From: Mucilaginibacter sp. KACC 22773
GTDB lineage: Bacteria; Bacteroidota; Bacteroidia; Sphingobacteriales; Sphingobacteriaceae
Length of the DNA: 64,000 nt
Reading direction: 5' to 3'
Assembly: GCF_028736215.1 (NCBI RefSeq)
Contig: NZ_CP117883.1
Coordinates: forward strand, 4,464,001 to 4,528,000
Every line of letters begins with the position of its first letter. The stretch's first letter is position 1. The translations under genes and the position numbers were made by a program. The notes below the pieces were generated by a model that was given only the letters and a program-made list of their open reading frames with translations, did not search any database and was not told where the DNA came from. This document shows, in pieces, positions 8,208 to 18,227 of the stretch.

Positions 8208-9758
8208 TCAGTGGCTCTTTTTGGCAATATTGTGCAATACGGTGATGGGTGAATACATGTCCCAGTTAGGATTGTAATCTTTTTGGTTGATAAGTCCTTT
8301 TGCGCCTACCGAAAAATTACCCAAAACTATATCCATGTTGCCATCGCCATCAATATCGTTCACATCCATGGCGAGCCAACGGCCATAAGGGTTAACCGGG
8401 ATTTCGTGCACTTTAAATTTGCCAGGGCTTGTTTGTTCATGGTAAGTAAAACCTTCGGAAGGATGGTATTTAAAATCGGGGAAGAAAGCGATAACGGCCA
8501 GGTCAAGATCGCCGTCATGGTCAAAATCTGCGGCCATAGCCTTTGAGCATCCGTTTATATGGTAAAAATAAGTTTGTTTAAACTTCCAGTTGCCCTGGTT
8601 GGTAAAAATATATACCCCGTGGTAGGGCTTAAATATAGGCGAGTAATCATTATTATCGCCACAGGTATACAAAATATCAGGTTTGCCATCGTTATTAAAA
8701 TCAATGAACTGGAAACTGCTTGATCCATACACGGATGGAAAACGCACCAGGTTTTGCGTAGTAAACCCTCCTTTTTTGTCATTCAGAAATAACCACACCC
8801 CCTCATCAGCCTGGGCAAACAGGCATACAATATCGGGCCAGCCGTCATTGTTGTAATCATCTATATAAAGCTGACTTGGCCCCGGCATTGCCCTGATGAT
8901 TTTTTTTGTGAATTGATGTGCCGGTTGTTGCTGCACCAGGAATAGGCCACCTTTATTGTGGCCAAATCCGCAGGATACATAATCCATTAAACCGTCTTTA
9001 TTAAAATCGGCGTAAGCGCTTTTTACCGGCCTGGGCAAGCTATCGGTAATTAAAACCGAGTCTTTACCCTTTAATTTACTATTAAGGTTAATGCTGATCA
9101 GTTTCCCTTTGAGCTGATCATTAGGGGGTAATACTCCGATACAGGTAATAACCGCGCCATTAGGATTTACAGCCGTTTTAAAAAATTCAGCGTCAACCAC
9201 CGGCGACTGGAATTTTTTGACAACTGTGGCGTTGAGGCCGCTATCCCATTTATAAAGCTTATCGCCCGCCCCCCCGGTGTAAAAACTTTTATCATTAGGG
9301 TTAAACGCAACCATGGTTGTCATGGCTATACCATCAGCTGTATCCGTCTTTGCCGGTCGTTTTAGGCTAAAAATAGCCCAATCTTTCACCGCATTGGGCT
9401 TAGGGATAACCAATTTATCGGGCGCAGCGCTTTTGTAATACATGACAATTTTATGCCAATCGGCGTTTGATATGGCTGATGATGAGTATACCAGGTAGTC
9501 GCCCATAAAGGGCCTTACCCCAAACTTAGCCGCCATGGCAGGCAAAATACCTTTATCCCATGTTGCTTTATCAAGCAAAGATGCATCTGGCGCCTGGTGA
9601 CAGGTGGAACAACGCTTTTGAGCCAGTTGCTTGCCCTCCTCAATATACCTTTCATCGTCTGCCTGCCCATTATCCCTATTGCAACTGCCGCACAGTGCGA
9701 GCGAAGCAAATAGCGCAATGATTAATGAATAGAAAAAAAACTTTTGTTTATTAATCAT
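8208..9758 (-). CDS. Cytochrome c-like / FG-GAP (VCBS) repeat lipoprotein, paralogue 1
   Basis: A 516-residue exported protein. A hydrophobic segment (residues 7-22) leads to Cys23/Cys26, probably a lipoprotein anchor. The acidic stretch QADDE a few residues later resembles the Bacteroidota surface-export signal. A single c-type heme motif CSTCH is at residues 50-54. The remainder carries FG-GAP/VCBS calcium-binding blades, for example FNKDGLMDYV, YNNDGWPDIV, FNNDGKPDIL, FDHDGDLDLA and IDGDGNMDIV, forming a beta-propeller. The arrangement suggests a surface-tethered electron-transfer or redox protein; this is inference. It is about the same length as, and collinear with, the next gene upstream (tandem duplication) and lies in the SusCD/haloperoxidase cluster. 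Confidence 0.82.
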   Translation of the reverse strand: MINKQKFFFYSLIIALFASLALCGSCNRDNGQADDERYIEEGKQLAQKRCSTCHQAPDASLLDKATWDKGILPAMAAKFGVRPFMGDYLVYSSSAISNADWHKIVMYYKSAAPDKLVIPKPNAVKDWAIFSLKRPAKTDTADGIAMTTMVAFNPNDKSFYTGGAGDKLYKWDSGLNATVVKKFQSPVVDAEFFKTAVNPNGAVITCIGVLPPNDQLKGKLISINLNSKLKGKDSVLITDSLPRPVKSAYADFNKDGLMDYVSCGFGHNKGGLFLVQQQPAHQFTKKIIRAMPGPSQLYIDDYNNDGWPDIVCLFAQADEGVWLFLNDKKGGFTTQNLVRFPSVYGSSSFQFIDFNNDGKPDILYTCGDNNDYSPIFKPYHGVYIFTNQGNWKFKQTYFYHINGCSKAMAADFDHDGDLDLAVIAFFPDFKYHPSEGFTYHEQTSPGKFKVHEIPVNPYGRWLAMDVNDIDGDGNMDIVLGNFSVGAKGLINQKDYNPNWDMYSPITVLHNIAKKSH

Positions 9759-9837
9759 TTACACTTATCCCGTTTTCCGACGCAGTTTTCAAAGCTTGAA
9801 GATAGACGCTTATTTATATACTCTATTATAGTAAAAC

Positions 9838-11394
9838 CTATTTTTTTGTATGATTTTCAAGCACAATCAGTGGTAAATTTCTATCCCATTGCGGTTGCAG
9901 GCCATGGATGAATTTAAACCCGTCGGCATAATTACCTAATATAATATCAAGCTTACCATCGTTATTTAAATCGGCAGTTTCCATGCACATCCAGCGGCCA
10001 TATTTACTTACAGGCACAGCGTGCGGTTTAAAATCAAACGGCTTGTTTTGTTCAAAGTAAATAAACTCCTCCTGTGGTGTGTTTTGCATATCGGCAAAAA
10101 AGGCTATTGTTGCAATATCAACGTCACCATCGCCATCAAAATCAGCTGCTATTGCTTTGGTACACCCATTTATCGGGTAAAAATACTTTTGTTTAAAATT
10201 CCAGTCTCCCGCGTTGGTAAAAATATACAGGCCATGGTAGGGTTTCAAAATGCGCGAATCATGGTAATTATATCCGCAGGTATAAACCAGGTCAAGATTA
10301 CCATCGTGATTCATATCAACCAACTGAAAACTGGTTGAACTGTTTGTTGGCGGGAAAGTAAGTAGTTTTCTCGTCGTAAATCCGCCTTTCTGGTCATTTA
10401 ATAACAACCACAGGCCTTCGTCGCCTGTGCCCGTTAAAACCATCACGTCAGGCCATCCATCTTTATTAAAATCGCCTTTTAAAGCTTGTACCGATCCTGC
10501 TTTATTTAAAATAACCTGCTGGGTGTAGGTTTTGTCCTTATTTTGAACCAACATATAAATACCGCCCTTTTTATCGCCCTGCCCGCATACTACAACGTCG
10601 TTCAGGCCATCTTTATTAAAATCCCCCACAATGGTTTGCACCGGCCGGGGCAAATCTGATGCGATATAAGTTTCAGAAGCGTGAACGTCTTTAGCGTCGA
10701 GATTAAGCTTAACAATTTTGCCGTTAGGGAAATCAACAGGTGCCATACGGCCAATAGCTGATACAAAACCAATGTTACTGCCTGCTTCTTTATCAAAACT
10801 GATATCAACGCCCGCCGATGGCATTGATGCCAGCGAATCGGCTTTTAAATTACTATCCCAGCTGTATAATTTTTCGTTAACGGCATCGGCACTATACAGC
10901 TTTTTGGTAGCCGGGTTATAGTTTATGGCGGTAGTAAAACTGGTTGAACTAAACGCCGAAGGCTTTTTTAACGTAAACCCGGCCCAGTCTTCAACCAGCG
11001 GCGTAGGTTTTTTGCCGGGCAACAGCGTATCGGGCGCAAGCGTTTTGTAATAATTAACAATAGCCAACCACTCCACTATACTTGCACCGGTTGTATCTTT
11101 AGCATCCTGTTTAAAAAACTGCCCTCCGTAGGTAGAAATTTTGAGCATGGGTGCCATACTCACCAATACGTGATTTATCCAGACATCTTTTGGCAAGGCA
11201 TTTATCGGTGTTAATGCATGGCATCTTGTACATTTCAATCGTACCAGGTTTTCGCCATCTAACTTTACATTACCGGTTAATTTATAGGGCTCATTTGTTT
11301 TGGGTTTGCAGCCATAAATCAACGTAGCAAACGATAATAAAACTGTAAATAAAAGCAGGTAAGTAGTAGCCAGGTATTTTATTTTGAAGTGCAT
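9838..11394 (-). CDS. Cytochrome c-like / FG-GAP (VCBS) repeat lipoprotein, paralogue 2
   Basis: A 518-residue tandem paralogue of the neighbouring gene at 8208-9758. The lipobox LIYGC places the anchor at Cys29, and the heme motif CTRCH is at 55-59. FG-GAP calcium motifs include FNKDGLNDVV, FNKDGWPDVM, MNHDGNLDLV, FDGDGDVDIA and LNNDGKLDII. Blocks such as LKPYHGLYIFTNAGDW and KYFYPINGCTKAIAADFD are shared almost residue for residue with the paralogue. The conserved heme motif in both copies argues for a redox role in each. The gene follows the haloperoxidase gene by only 18 bp, so the two are probably co-transcribed. No distal Met heme ligand could be assigned with confidence. Confidence 0.82.
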   Translation of the reverse strand: MHFKIKYLATTYLLLFTVLLSFATLIYGCKPKTNEPYKLTGNVKLDGENLVRLKCTRCHALTPINALPKDVWINHVLVSMAPMLKISTYGGQFFKQDAKDTTGASIVEWLAIVNYYKTLAPDTLLPGKKPTPLVEDWAGFTLKKPSAFSSTSFTTAINYNPATKKLYSADAVNEKLYSWDSNLKADSLASMPSAGVDISFDKEAGSNIGFVSAIGRMAPVDFPNGKIVKLNLDAKDVHASETYIASDLPRPVQTIVGDFNKDGLNDVVVCGQGDKKGGIYMLVQNKDKTYTQQVILNKAGSVQALKGDFNKDGWPDVMVLTGTGDEGLWLLLNDQKGGFTTRKLLTFPPTNSSTSFQLVDMNHDGNLDLVYTCGYNYHDSRILKPYHGLYIFTNAGDWNFKQKYFYPINGCTKAIAADFDGDGDVDIATIAFFADMQNTPQEEFIYFEQNKPFDFKPHAVPVSKYGRWMCMETADLNNDGKLDIILGNYADGFKFIHGLQPQWDRNLPLIVLENHTKK

Positions 11395-11412
11395 ATAAAG
11401 CGTTAAGTACCG

Positions 11413-12732
11413 TTATTTTTTTAATTTAAGTTTCTTCCAGATGTATTCGCCAACTTGCCGTCCTTGTACAGCTCCCTGGTCAACACTGTTACGATAATGA
11501 ATACCGCCGTAAAACCGACTTATAGATGTTTCGTCGGACGCTTTTAAAAACGAATCGAAATGGCGTTGCATGCCTATATATTTTAAATCGCTGGTATCCT
11601 GGTAAGCAAAATTATCGCCAAACAAGTGGGTAAGCATTACTGCCGATGCAGCGCTGATATCGCTATGTCCGCTTGGATATTCGGGGAATGGCGGTGTTTG
11701 CAGCATAGGCAGCCAGTCATGGTCAATTTTATCGTTAATAACCGTAACCGGTCTTATATAGTTGGTTTCATATTTAACCTGCCAGCCGCAAATAAAAGCA
11801 TCAAACAAGGCTATGGAAGTAAGCGCATAAGTCTGTGCCGTTTTTAAAGCATCAGCATGGGTTTGTTTGCAGGCAATAGCTGCAATGCCAATCCAGTGGC
11901 CGCCAGGCGTTATCTTCTTGTTGGCAAACATCATGTGCCCGTTATGCTGAATTACAAAAGGATTATCGTCCCAAAAGCGGGCTATAGTAGTTTGCTCGGG
12001 GGTTATGTGTTTGCTTAATTCGTACACTTCAACAACCTGCTTAAAATATGGGCTATTTTTGTCGTCGCTAAAGGCGGGCGGCGGCGGCAATTTAAATTGA
12101 GTTGAAGTATCAACAGCAAAAGTATGCATAGTACCCCAGCAAAACTCAACACCATCAAGGTAATCTGGGGCCGTAGGGCGCCATTGACCAGGGCCGTCGT
12201 TACCCAAAAAACGAGGTTTGCCACGGGTTTGCGGATAATTATCAACTGCCGAACGTTTCAGGATGAATTTACCCATTTGCGTGCCAAATGCTATTGAGCG
12301 GGCATAAGTAGAATCATCAAGGTTGTCCTTGTACATGGCATAAACCTTATCTTCATATTTCTGCAGCGTATCTACCGAGAAGGTGATTTTGTGGGCTACT
12401 GTAAAAAAAGCCTTGGTTGCAGCCAGCGTAAAATTATATTTTAAATCTTTTTTTGGCTTCGGCGGATTGCCAAAACCCTTTAGTTGCGCGGCTATAGAAT
12501 TATAACTGGTATCAGAATAACGCTCGGCCTCGTAAGCCGCCAACGTGGTATAGCCATAAATACGGCTTGCAACAGGCGGTGTAAACACATCATAAATGAT
12601 AACCTGCGTTAACTGATCAACGTTGTTATGTAACACGTCCGCGTCTTTTAACAAGGGTGTTGTTTTTTTCTGCCCGCAACTATAAATCAAAAATAAGCAT
12701 GCAACGGCTAAAAGTATTTTAAAACATCTCAT
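11413..12732 (-). CDS. Vanadium-dependent haloperoxidase / PAP2-superfamily lipoprotein
   Basis: An exported PAP2-superfamily enzyme. Starting at ATG 12732 gives a clean lipoprotein signal (MRCFKILLAVACLFLIYSC); an upstream in-frame ATG at 12774 would overlap the previous gene and bury that signal, so the inner start is preferred, leaving a 10-bp gap. The vanadate/phosphate pocket follows KX6RP (K320, R327), PSGH (H356) and SRX5H (R406, H412), numbered from the inner start. The usual HX3D aspartate is Ser here (HYRNS). Vanadium haloperoxidases oxidise halides with H2O2, and relatives are acid phosphatases; sequence alone cannot separate the two. It sits between a giant FG-GAP/ASPIC protein and two cytochrome-like lipoproteins in a SusCD cluster, suggesting an oxidative function at the outer membrane. 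Confidence 0.85.
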   Translation of the reverse strand: MRCFKILLAVACLFLIYSCGQKKTTPLLKDADVLHNNVDQLTQVIIYDVFTPPVASRIYGYTTLAAYEAERYSDTSYNSIAAQLKGFGNPPKPKKDLKYNFTLAATKAFFTVAHKITFSVDTLQKYEDKVYAMYKDNLDDSTYARSIAFGTQMGKFILKRSAVDNYPQTRGKPRFLGNDGPGQWRPTAPDYLDGVEFCWGTMHTFAVDTSTQFKLPPPPAFSDDKNSPYFKQVVEVYELSKHITPEQTTIARFWDDNPFVIQHNGHMMFANKKITPGGHWIGIAAIACKQTHADALKTAQTYALTSIALFDAFICGWQVKYETNYIRPVTVINDKIDHDWLPMLQTPPFPEYPSGHSDISAASAVMLTHLFGDNFAYQDTSDLKYIGMQRHFDSFLKASDETSISRFYGGIHYRNSVDQGAVQGRQVGEYIWKKLKLKK

Positions 12733-12742
12733 AAACAAGTAA

Positions 12743-15700
12743 TTAGTTAAGCTGTACGGTTCGTTGGTGGCCATAGCTATCAGTTATTGTTACTGATGCC
12801 ATATTACTTTCAATATTAAAGAATCTGCCTGACTGCGACAAGAAAGAACTACCATTATAAAACTCTTGCCTGGTCATTTTTCCATTTTTATATTTGATGA
12901 TTGCAAAAGCATCCAACGGCTGTAAAGCAACCGTTTTAATGCTTCGGTTTAGCTCAAATAACTTCAGGGCATCCCGGTTTTGGGTTGCTGCAAGCATATA
13001 ATTCCCCTTGGCGCTTCTTAATTTAACAAGGCCTTTGCCATCGCCAGGTATGTATAAACCGCTTTGTAAAATACTTAAGGGTTTAAAACCACCTTTGCCA
13101 TCACCTTTTAGCACCAGTCCGTTAAATGCATCGTAGCGGCCTGTTGCAACCTCGGTACCGTAATCATTGCCGCTCAGGGCTACATCAAGGTTGCCGTCGC
13201 CATCAAAATCATCAACGGTAATACCGCAAAGTTCAGACTGCTGGGCATCAATTGGTAACGGCGTCATTGTAAATTTACCGCCACCATCGTTGCGCAAATA
13301 GCACGACTGCAGGTAGTTTACCTTCAGACGGATAGCACCTTCGCGCATTTTCGGGGTGATTATCGAATCCATAGGGGCCACAGCAAAAGAGCGGTAGTTT
13401 TGGAATTTGATACGCATGCTAATCATTTGCTTTACAATATCATCGCGCCCAAATGCCGGGAACTCCTGCCTTACTCCGTCCTGATCTTTTAAAAAAACCG
13501 ATGGAAAGGCGTCATAACTATCATTATTATCAAAATCTTTAGCTGTTATATAAATAGGATATTGGTCTGATGCTTTGTAAAAAGTATTCAGGCCCGTATT
13601 GCCTACAATGTAGTCGATATCACCATCATGATCAAAATCGCCTGCGGCAATGGTATTCCACCAGCCTAATTTATCGGCTACCCCAGTGTTGTTTGTGACG
13701 TTTTTAAATACCCCTTTTTCATTTTTCAAAAAGGTTATAGGCATCCATTCGCCGGTAAGTATTAAATCGGGCCAGCCATCGTTATTAAAATCGGTAAAGG
13801 TGGCATCACATACCAGACCGATATTTTTTAAAGCGGGCGCCACCGCAGCAGATACATCGGTAAATTTGATAACACCATTTTTACTGTCGTTACGCAAAAT
13901 AAAGCTGGATACCGGTTTTGGATAATTCCATGGATCAACCCGGCCCGATACAAAGAGGTCAAGCTTGCCATCATGGTCAAAATCAACAGACTTTACACAC
14001 AATTTACTGGTGAGATTTTTGGGCAAAGCATCTGGCTGAAGTATAAAATTGCCCTTGCCATCATTCAGGTAAAACCTATCCTGGTAATTGACGGAGCCTG
14101 GCTGGGTTTCAAATCCGCCACTGGCGATATATAAATCAGGATGGCCATCTCCATTGGCATCAAACAATAGTACGCCTTCATCTTTATTACCAGCAACCTG
14201 CGACAAATATGCCCCCATATCCATTGGGTTTAAAGCTGGGACCTTTGTTTTTGATTGCGGCAGCAAATTGCGCTGAATAAACTTGCCACTGGCCTGTTGC
14301 AATAATAATTGCGCCGGATACAAAGTTGTACCGCCAATTACCATATCGTCAAAACCATTACCATCCACATCGCCAACGGCTACTGCCGGCGTGTACTGCG
14401 ATAATTTATGCGGTATTAATTTTTGAACGTTAAAGTCGATATAATCTTTTTCCTGGTGCTTATAACTAATGCCTGCCGATTTTGTTATCTCGCGGAAAAG
14501 CGCGCCTGTGTTTTGGGCCGGGAGTTTAAACGAATAAGGCTCGCGGGCATCTGCCATGCTTACTTTAAGTGTTTGGTTGGCCTTTACATTTTTCAGCACC
14601 TGTTTTTTTCCGTTATCCCAACTGATTACAACAGAGTCTACCTGGGATACGTTACCAAGGCCAAAATGGGCTATGTTTTGGATGGTAGACAAATAGCCAC
14701 GGTATGGCGTGTTCTCATACACCTGCTGCTGGCCGTGATTGTAATAAATATTGGCAAACGCCCCAATGCCGCCAAGGTTTTGCGGACCGCCTTTAAATTG
14801 TATGTGTAAATAGTTGTTGTTGGTTTTATTTTTATCGCGGGCAGTATTCCTGTAAATAAAGGCTTCATCATCAATATTATTGATAATCATGTCCATAGCG
14901 CCGTCATTATCCAGATCGGCGTACGCCGCACCGTTTGAAAACGATGGCGTGCCAAGGCCCCATTCTTTAGTTACATCGGTAAATTGTAGCCCGTCGGTAT
15001 TTTTAAATGCATAGTTTGGTATTTTTACAATCGGAATCTGGTCAAGGATTTGTTTGTTTGACGCGATTGCAAAAGCGCTGTTCCTGAAAGTAATAAAGTC
15101 ATGATCGGTAACATCGCGCGGATAACCATTGGTCACGATCAGATCTCGTAAACCATCGTTATCAAAATCGGTAAGCATTGGGCCCCAACTCCAGTCGGTT
15201 TGCCCCACACCGCTTAAAAAAGCTACTTCACTAAAAATTGGTGCGCCTATTGAATCATTCTGGCCCAGGCGCGGGCCTTTATTTATTTGTAAGGTATTGC
15301 GTGTATATTGGTATTGTTGGTTATAGCGGTCGAAATTTTGAAATACCTGGTAATTGTTACCGGGCATAAACATCTTTTTACGATAGTTATCCTCGGGATT
15401 CATATCAACTTCAAATGCATCAACCAGCCCATCATTGTTAACATCTTCAAAATCCTGCCCCATTGCGCTAAATGAGGTATGCTTAAAATATTCTTTCGAT
15501 CTATCTGTAAAAGTACCATCGCCATTGTTGATGTACAGTATATTATCAGGTAAAAAATCATTGGTTACATATATGTCCTTCCAGCCATCTTTGTTAATAT
15601 CAACAATAGTTGTAGCATGCCCGTAACCTTCAATGGTTATTCCTGCCTGTTTTGACACGTTTGTAAATACAGGGTGTTTAAGCGCGGCATTCCAATCGTT

Positions 15701-16357
15701 ACGATAAAGCCTGCCTGTACTTTTGTGACTGCCATCTTTTATAGTAGGCCTAAAGGTACTTTGATTGTCGCTGGCTAACGCTTCATTAACAGTAACGTAC
15801 ATATCCAGGTCGCCATCATTGTCATAATCAAAAAACGATGCCATGGTAGAGTGCACGTTAATATCCAGGCCATACTCTTTACCCATTTCTTTAAAAACCG
15901 GTACGCCATCTTTGTCAACACCCTGGTTTACGTATAACAGGTTGATTCGCTTAACAGAATCGTCGAGCAAAGTGTTACAAACATATATATCGGCAAGGCC
16001 GTCGTTATTAATATCTACAACTGCCACTCCCCTGCCCCATCCGCCTTTGCCGCCAACCCCGGCTTTTGCGGTTACATCTTCAAACTTCATGTCGCCCTTG
16101 TTAAGATACAGCCTGTTTGATAGCGTATTGGCAACAAAATATATATCCTGCAAGCCGTCGTTGTTAAAATCGCCGATACCTACCCCGCCGCCATTGTAAA
16201 GATTGAGCTTGGTAAGGGGGTTTATTTTATCATCTTCAACAATGGTATTGCTAAAAGTAATGCCCGATTCTGACGAGGGTATTTGTTGAAAAAGGGCCGA
16301 CTTTTTACAGGCTGATAAAAACACAAGCAGGCTGAAAAATATATAGGTATACTTCAT
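12743..16357 (-). CDS. Giant FG-GAP/VCBS repeat lipoprotein with ASPIC/UnbV domain
   Basis: A 1204-residue lipoprotein (lipobox LSACKK, Cys17). The first 500 residues hold many FG-GAP calcium motifs (FNNDGLQDIY, INNDGLADIY, YDNDGDLDMY, INKDGWKDIY). Around residues 515-600 is an ASPIC/UnbV module, visible as GGIGAFANIYY through HFGLGN and VVISWDNGKKQVL. A second propeller set follows (VDGNGFDDMV, ANGDGHPDLY, FNNDGWPDLI, FDGDGNLDVA). This 1100-1200 aa layout is common in Bacteroidota next to SusCD pairs and is normally annotated only as VCBS repeat-containing protein. It may bind a ligand or scaffold the neighbouring oxidative lipoproteins; function is unknown. It follows susD, with a terminator-like hairpin between them that would reduce read-through. 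Confidence 0.88.
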   Translation of the reverse strand: MKYTYIFFSLLVFLSACKKSALFQQIPSSESGITFSNTIVEDDKINPLTKLNLYNGGGVGIGDFNNDGLQDIYFVANTLSNRLYLNKGDMKFEDVTAKAGVGGKGGWGRGVAVVDINNDGLADIYVCNTLLDDSVKRINLLYVNQGVDKDGVPVFKEMGKEYGLDINVHSTMASFFDYDNDGDLDMYVTVNEALASDNQSTFRPTIKDGSHKSTGRLYRNDWNAALKHPVFTNVSKQAGITIEGYGHATTIVDINKDGWKDIYVTNDFLPDNILYINNGDGTFTDRSKEYFKHTSFSAMGQDFEDVNNDGLVDAFEVDMNPEDNYRKKMFMPGNNYQVFQNFDRYNQQYQYTRNTLQINKGPRLGQNDSIGAPIFSEVAFLSGVGQTDWSWGPMLTDFDNDGLRDLIVTNGYPRDVTDHDFITFRNSAFAIASNKQILDQIPIVKIPNYAFKNTDGLQFTDVTKEWGLGTPSFSNGAAYADLDNDGAMDMIINNIDDEAFIYRNTARDKNKTNNNYLHIQFKGGPQNLGGIGAFANIYYNHGQQQVYENTPYRGYLSTIQNIAHFGLGNVSQVDSVVISWDNGKKQVLKNVKANQTLKVSMADAREPYSFKLPAQNTGALFREITKSAGISYKHQEKDYIDFNVQKLIPHKLSQYTPAVAVGDVDGNGFDDMVIGGTTLYPAQLLLQQASGKFIQRNLLPQSKTKVPALNPMDMGAYLSQVAGNKDEGVLLFDANGDGHPDLYIASGGFETQPGSVNYQDRFYLNDGKGNFILQPDALPKNLTSKLCVKSVDFDHDGKLDLFVSGRVDPWNYPKPVSSFILRNDSKNGVIKFTDVSAAVAPALKNIGLVCDATFTDFNNDGWPDLILTGEWMPITFLKNEKGVFKNVTNNTGVADKLGWWNTIAAGDFDHDGDIDYIVGNTGLNTFYKASDQYPIYITAKDFDNNDSYDAFPSVFLKDQDGVRQEFPAFGRDDIVKQMISMRIKFQNYRSFAVAPMDSIITPKMREGAIRLKVNYLQSCYLRNDGGGKFTMTPLPIDAQQSELCGITVDDFDGDGNLDVALSGNDYGTEVATGRYDAFNGLVLKGDGKGGFKPLSILQSGLYIPGDGKGLVKLRSAKGNYMLAATQNRDALKLFELNRSIKTVALQPLDAFAIIKYKNGKMTRQEFYNGSSFLSQSGRFFNIESNMASVTITDSYGHQRTVQLN

Positions 16358-16378
16358 GAATTTTGGGCAGTAGGCTAT

Positions 16379-16408
16379 AAAAAAAGGTGGAGAAAATTAT
16401 CTCCACCT
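16379..16408 (-). terminator. Terminator or attenuator between susD and the FG-GAP/ASPIC gene
   Basis: On the minus strand AGGTGGAGA (16408-16400) and TCTCCACCT (16393-16385) form a perfect 9-bp stem followed by a T-run. It lies 30 bp after the susD stop and 22 bp before the next start, so it probably sets a lower level for the downstream genes. Confidence 0.75.
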
Positions 16409-16439
16409 AAATTAGAATAATTGAACCGGTTATCAAAAA

Positions 16440-18203
16440 TTAATAACCAGGATTTTGTTTTAAAACTATTGGGCCTTTTGAATTTGAAATGTCAATTTGG
16501 GCCTGAGGGATAGGACGATACTCATCCTGATTTTGCGTAAAATGAGCATCCTTCAATGTGATGTCAATTGATTTATCGCTCGCAAAGAACGCATTAATTT
16601 CAGCAGCCTGATAAGCACTACCCCAACGTTGTAAATCGAAGAAACGGTGACCTTCCATAGCCAGTTCAATTTTACGTTCAAAACGAACAGCTTTACGTGC
16701 ATATTCCTGAGTCGCGAATACGGTATACAAACCAACTTTATAATTAGCAGCGGGTGTAGTTTGAACCGTATAGATTGATTTAGAAGCGTCATAAGGTGAA
16801 TTTAAATAAACCCAGCCACTGGTAATTTGAGCACGGGCACGTACCTTGTTTACAAGAGTCATTGCAGTTACAAGGCTACCTGTTTCAACTTCGCATTCTG
16901 CTGCCCATAAAATGATATCAGAATAACGGATGAGGTTAACATTGTTTGATGTACTTAAAGCAGAGGTCCAGGTATTTTCCGTACTTGTGTTAGTACCAAC
17001 CTCACTTTTTGAATACACATTCTTTTTAGGGCTGAAGTGACCGTCTGATCCTGGGTTACGAATCCAGGCATCGCCAGGGTGTGGTCCCCAATCAAGGTAA
17101 GGAATGCCTTTACGACCCATAGTAATATCAATACGAGGATCTAATGTACCAGTATAAGTAACATCAGTTACAGCAGGTGCTGAGTTAAAATCATCAAGTA
17201 ATGGTAAGCCAGTTACCGGGTCTGTTTTATAAGAGTTTGCTAACCATTGTGACGGGTTAAAGAAACCGCAGCAACCACCAGGACCACCATTATAAGGAAA
17301 GTTCAAGTTATCACCTTGGTTACTGTTATTACCCAATGAACCATCATTTACAGAAGCTTGAACTGCGAAAACCGACTCGGCACTGTTCTTCTGACCTGCT
17401 TCAGGACTGAAATTTTGCTGAAAGTGATCATTCAATGCATATGTTTGACCACCTGCCGTTTTACCGGAAGTCATCAATGTAGCTAACAAAGGTTTTGCAT
17501 CTGTGTATTTAGACTGCGCCATATAAACCTTTGCCAAATAAGCCATTGCAGCATATTTATTAGCACGACCTCTTTGAGGCTGAGTTTCGGGAAGGTTGTC
17601 CATTGCAAATTTAAAATCCGCTTCTATCATTGGATAAATGTCTTTATCGTTTTTGATATTTGCGAAATCTGTAGCGGTTTCGTCTGCATAAGGTACCATA
17701 AAGAAATTACGGCGCAATTCAAAATAGAAGTAGCCTCTTAAAAACCTTGCTTCGCCTGTTATTCTTTTAACATCATCAGCCGAAAGATCCTTTGCGTTTG
17801 GAATTCCTCTCAAAACATCGTTAGCACGTTGAACACCATCATATTGCGCGGCATACTTACCTACTATGAATGAATTTGTGGCCGGTAAAATAAATGTAGC
17901 TACCGGGGTTTGGTCATTTGCACCATCTGACGGATCTGAGCCTTTGTATGCATCCCCACCGGTAATACTACCAAACATCCAGTTTGATGGCGCCGCAGAT
18001 TGCCCCGCACCATTACCACCATAACCATCCAGTTCGGAGTAGGCACCAATTAACAAACTCTCAACACCAGCTTTATTAGCGAGCAAAGCTGGATCTATTT
18101 GACCCAATGCCGGCTTATCCAGAAAGCTTTTTTTACACGCATATACTGCACATATTAACAGCAGGCAAAGCGGTATAATTAATTTAAATTGAAATTTTTT
18201 CAT
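16440..18203 (-). CDS. SusD/RagB family outer-membrane nutrient-binding lipoprotein
   Basis: A 587-residue lipoprotein with signal peptide and Cys23 in VYACKKSFLDKP. The N-terminal FLDKPALGQ start, the TPR-like helices with ITGEARFLRGYFYFELRR, and the C-terminal KAVRFERKIELAMEGHRFFDLQRW block are canonical for RagB/SusD. SusD proteins cap the SusC barrel at the cell surface and bind the glycan or peptide to be imported. It lies 24 bp downstream of its SusC partner on the same strand. The binding face is not conserved enough to infer ligand. Neighbouring GH2 and GH3 enzymes favour a beta-linked saccharide. Confidence 0.95.
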   Translation of the reverse strand: MKKFQFKLIIPLCLLLICAVYACKKSFLDKPALGQIDPALLANKAGVESLLIGAYSELDGYGGNGAGQSAAPSNWMFGSITGGDAYKGSDPSDGANDQTPVATFILPATNSFIVGKYAAQYDGVQRANDVLRGIPNAKDLSADDVKRITGEARFLRGYFYFELRRNFFMVPYADETATDFANIKNDKDIYPMIEADFKFAMDNLPETQPQRGRANKYAAMAYLAKVYMAQSKYTDAKPLLATLMTSGKTAGGQTYALNDHFQQNFSPEAGQKNSAESVFAVQASVNDGSLGNNSNQGDNLNFPYNGGPGGCCGFFNPSQWLANSYKTDPVTGLPLLDDFNSAPAVTDVTYTGTLDPRIDITMGRKGIPYLDWGPHPGDAWIRNPGSDGHFSPKKNVYSKSEVGTNTSTENTWTSALSTSNNVNLIRYSDIILWAAECEVETGSLVTAMTLVNKVRARAQITSGWVYLNSPYDASKSIYTVQTTPAANYKVGLYTVFATQEYARKAVRFERKIELAMEGHRFFDLQRWGSAYQAAEINAFFASDKSIDITLKDAHFTQNQDEYRPIPQAQIDISNSKGPIVLKQNPGY

Positions 18204-18227
18204 GATTTTAATCTATTAAAATAGTTG

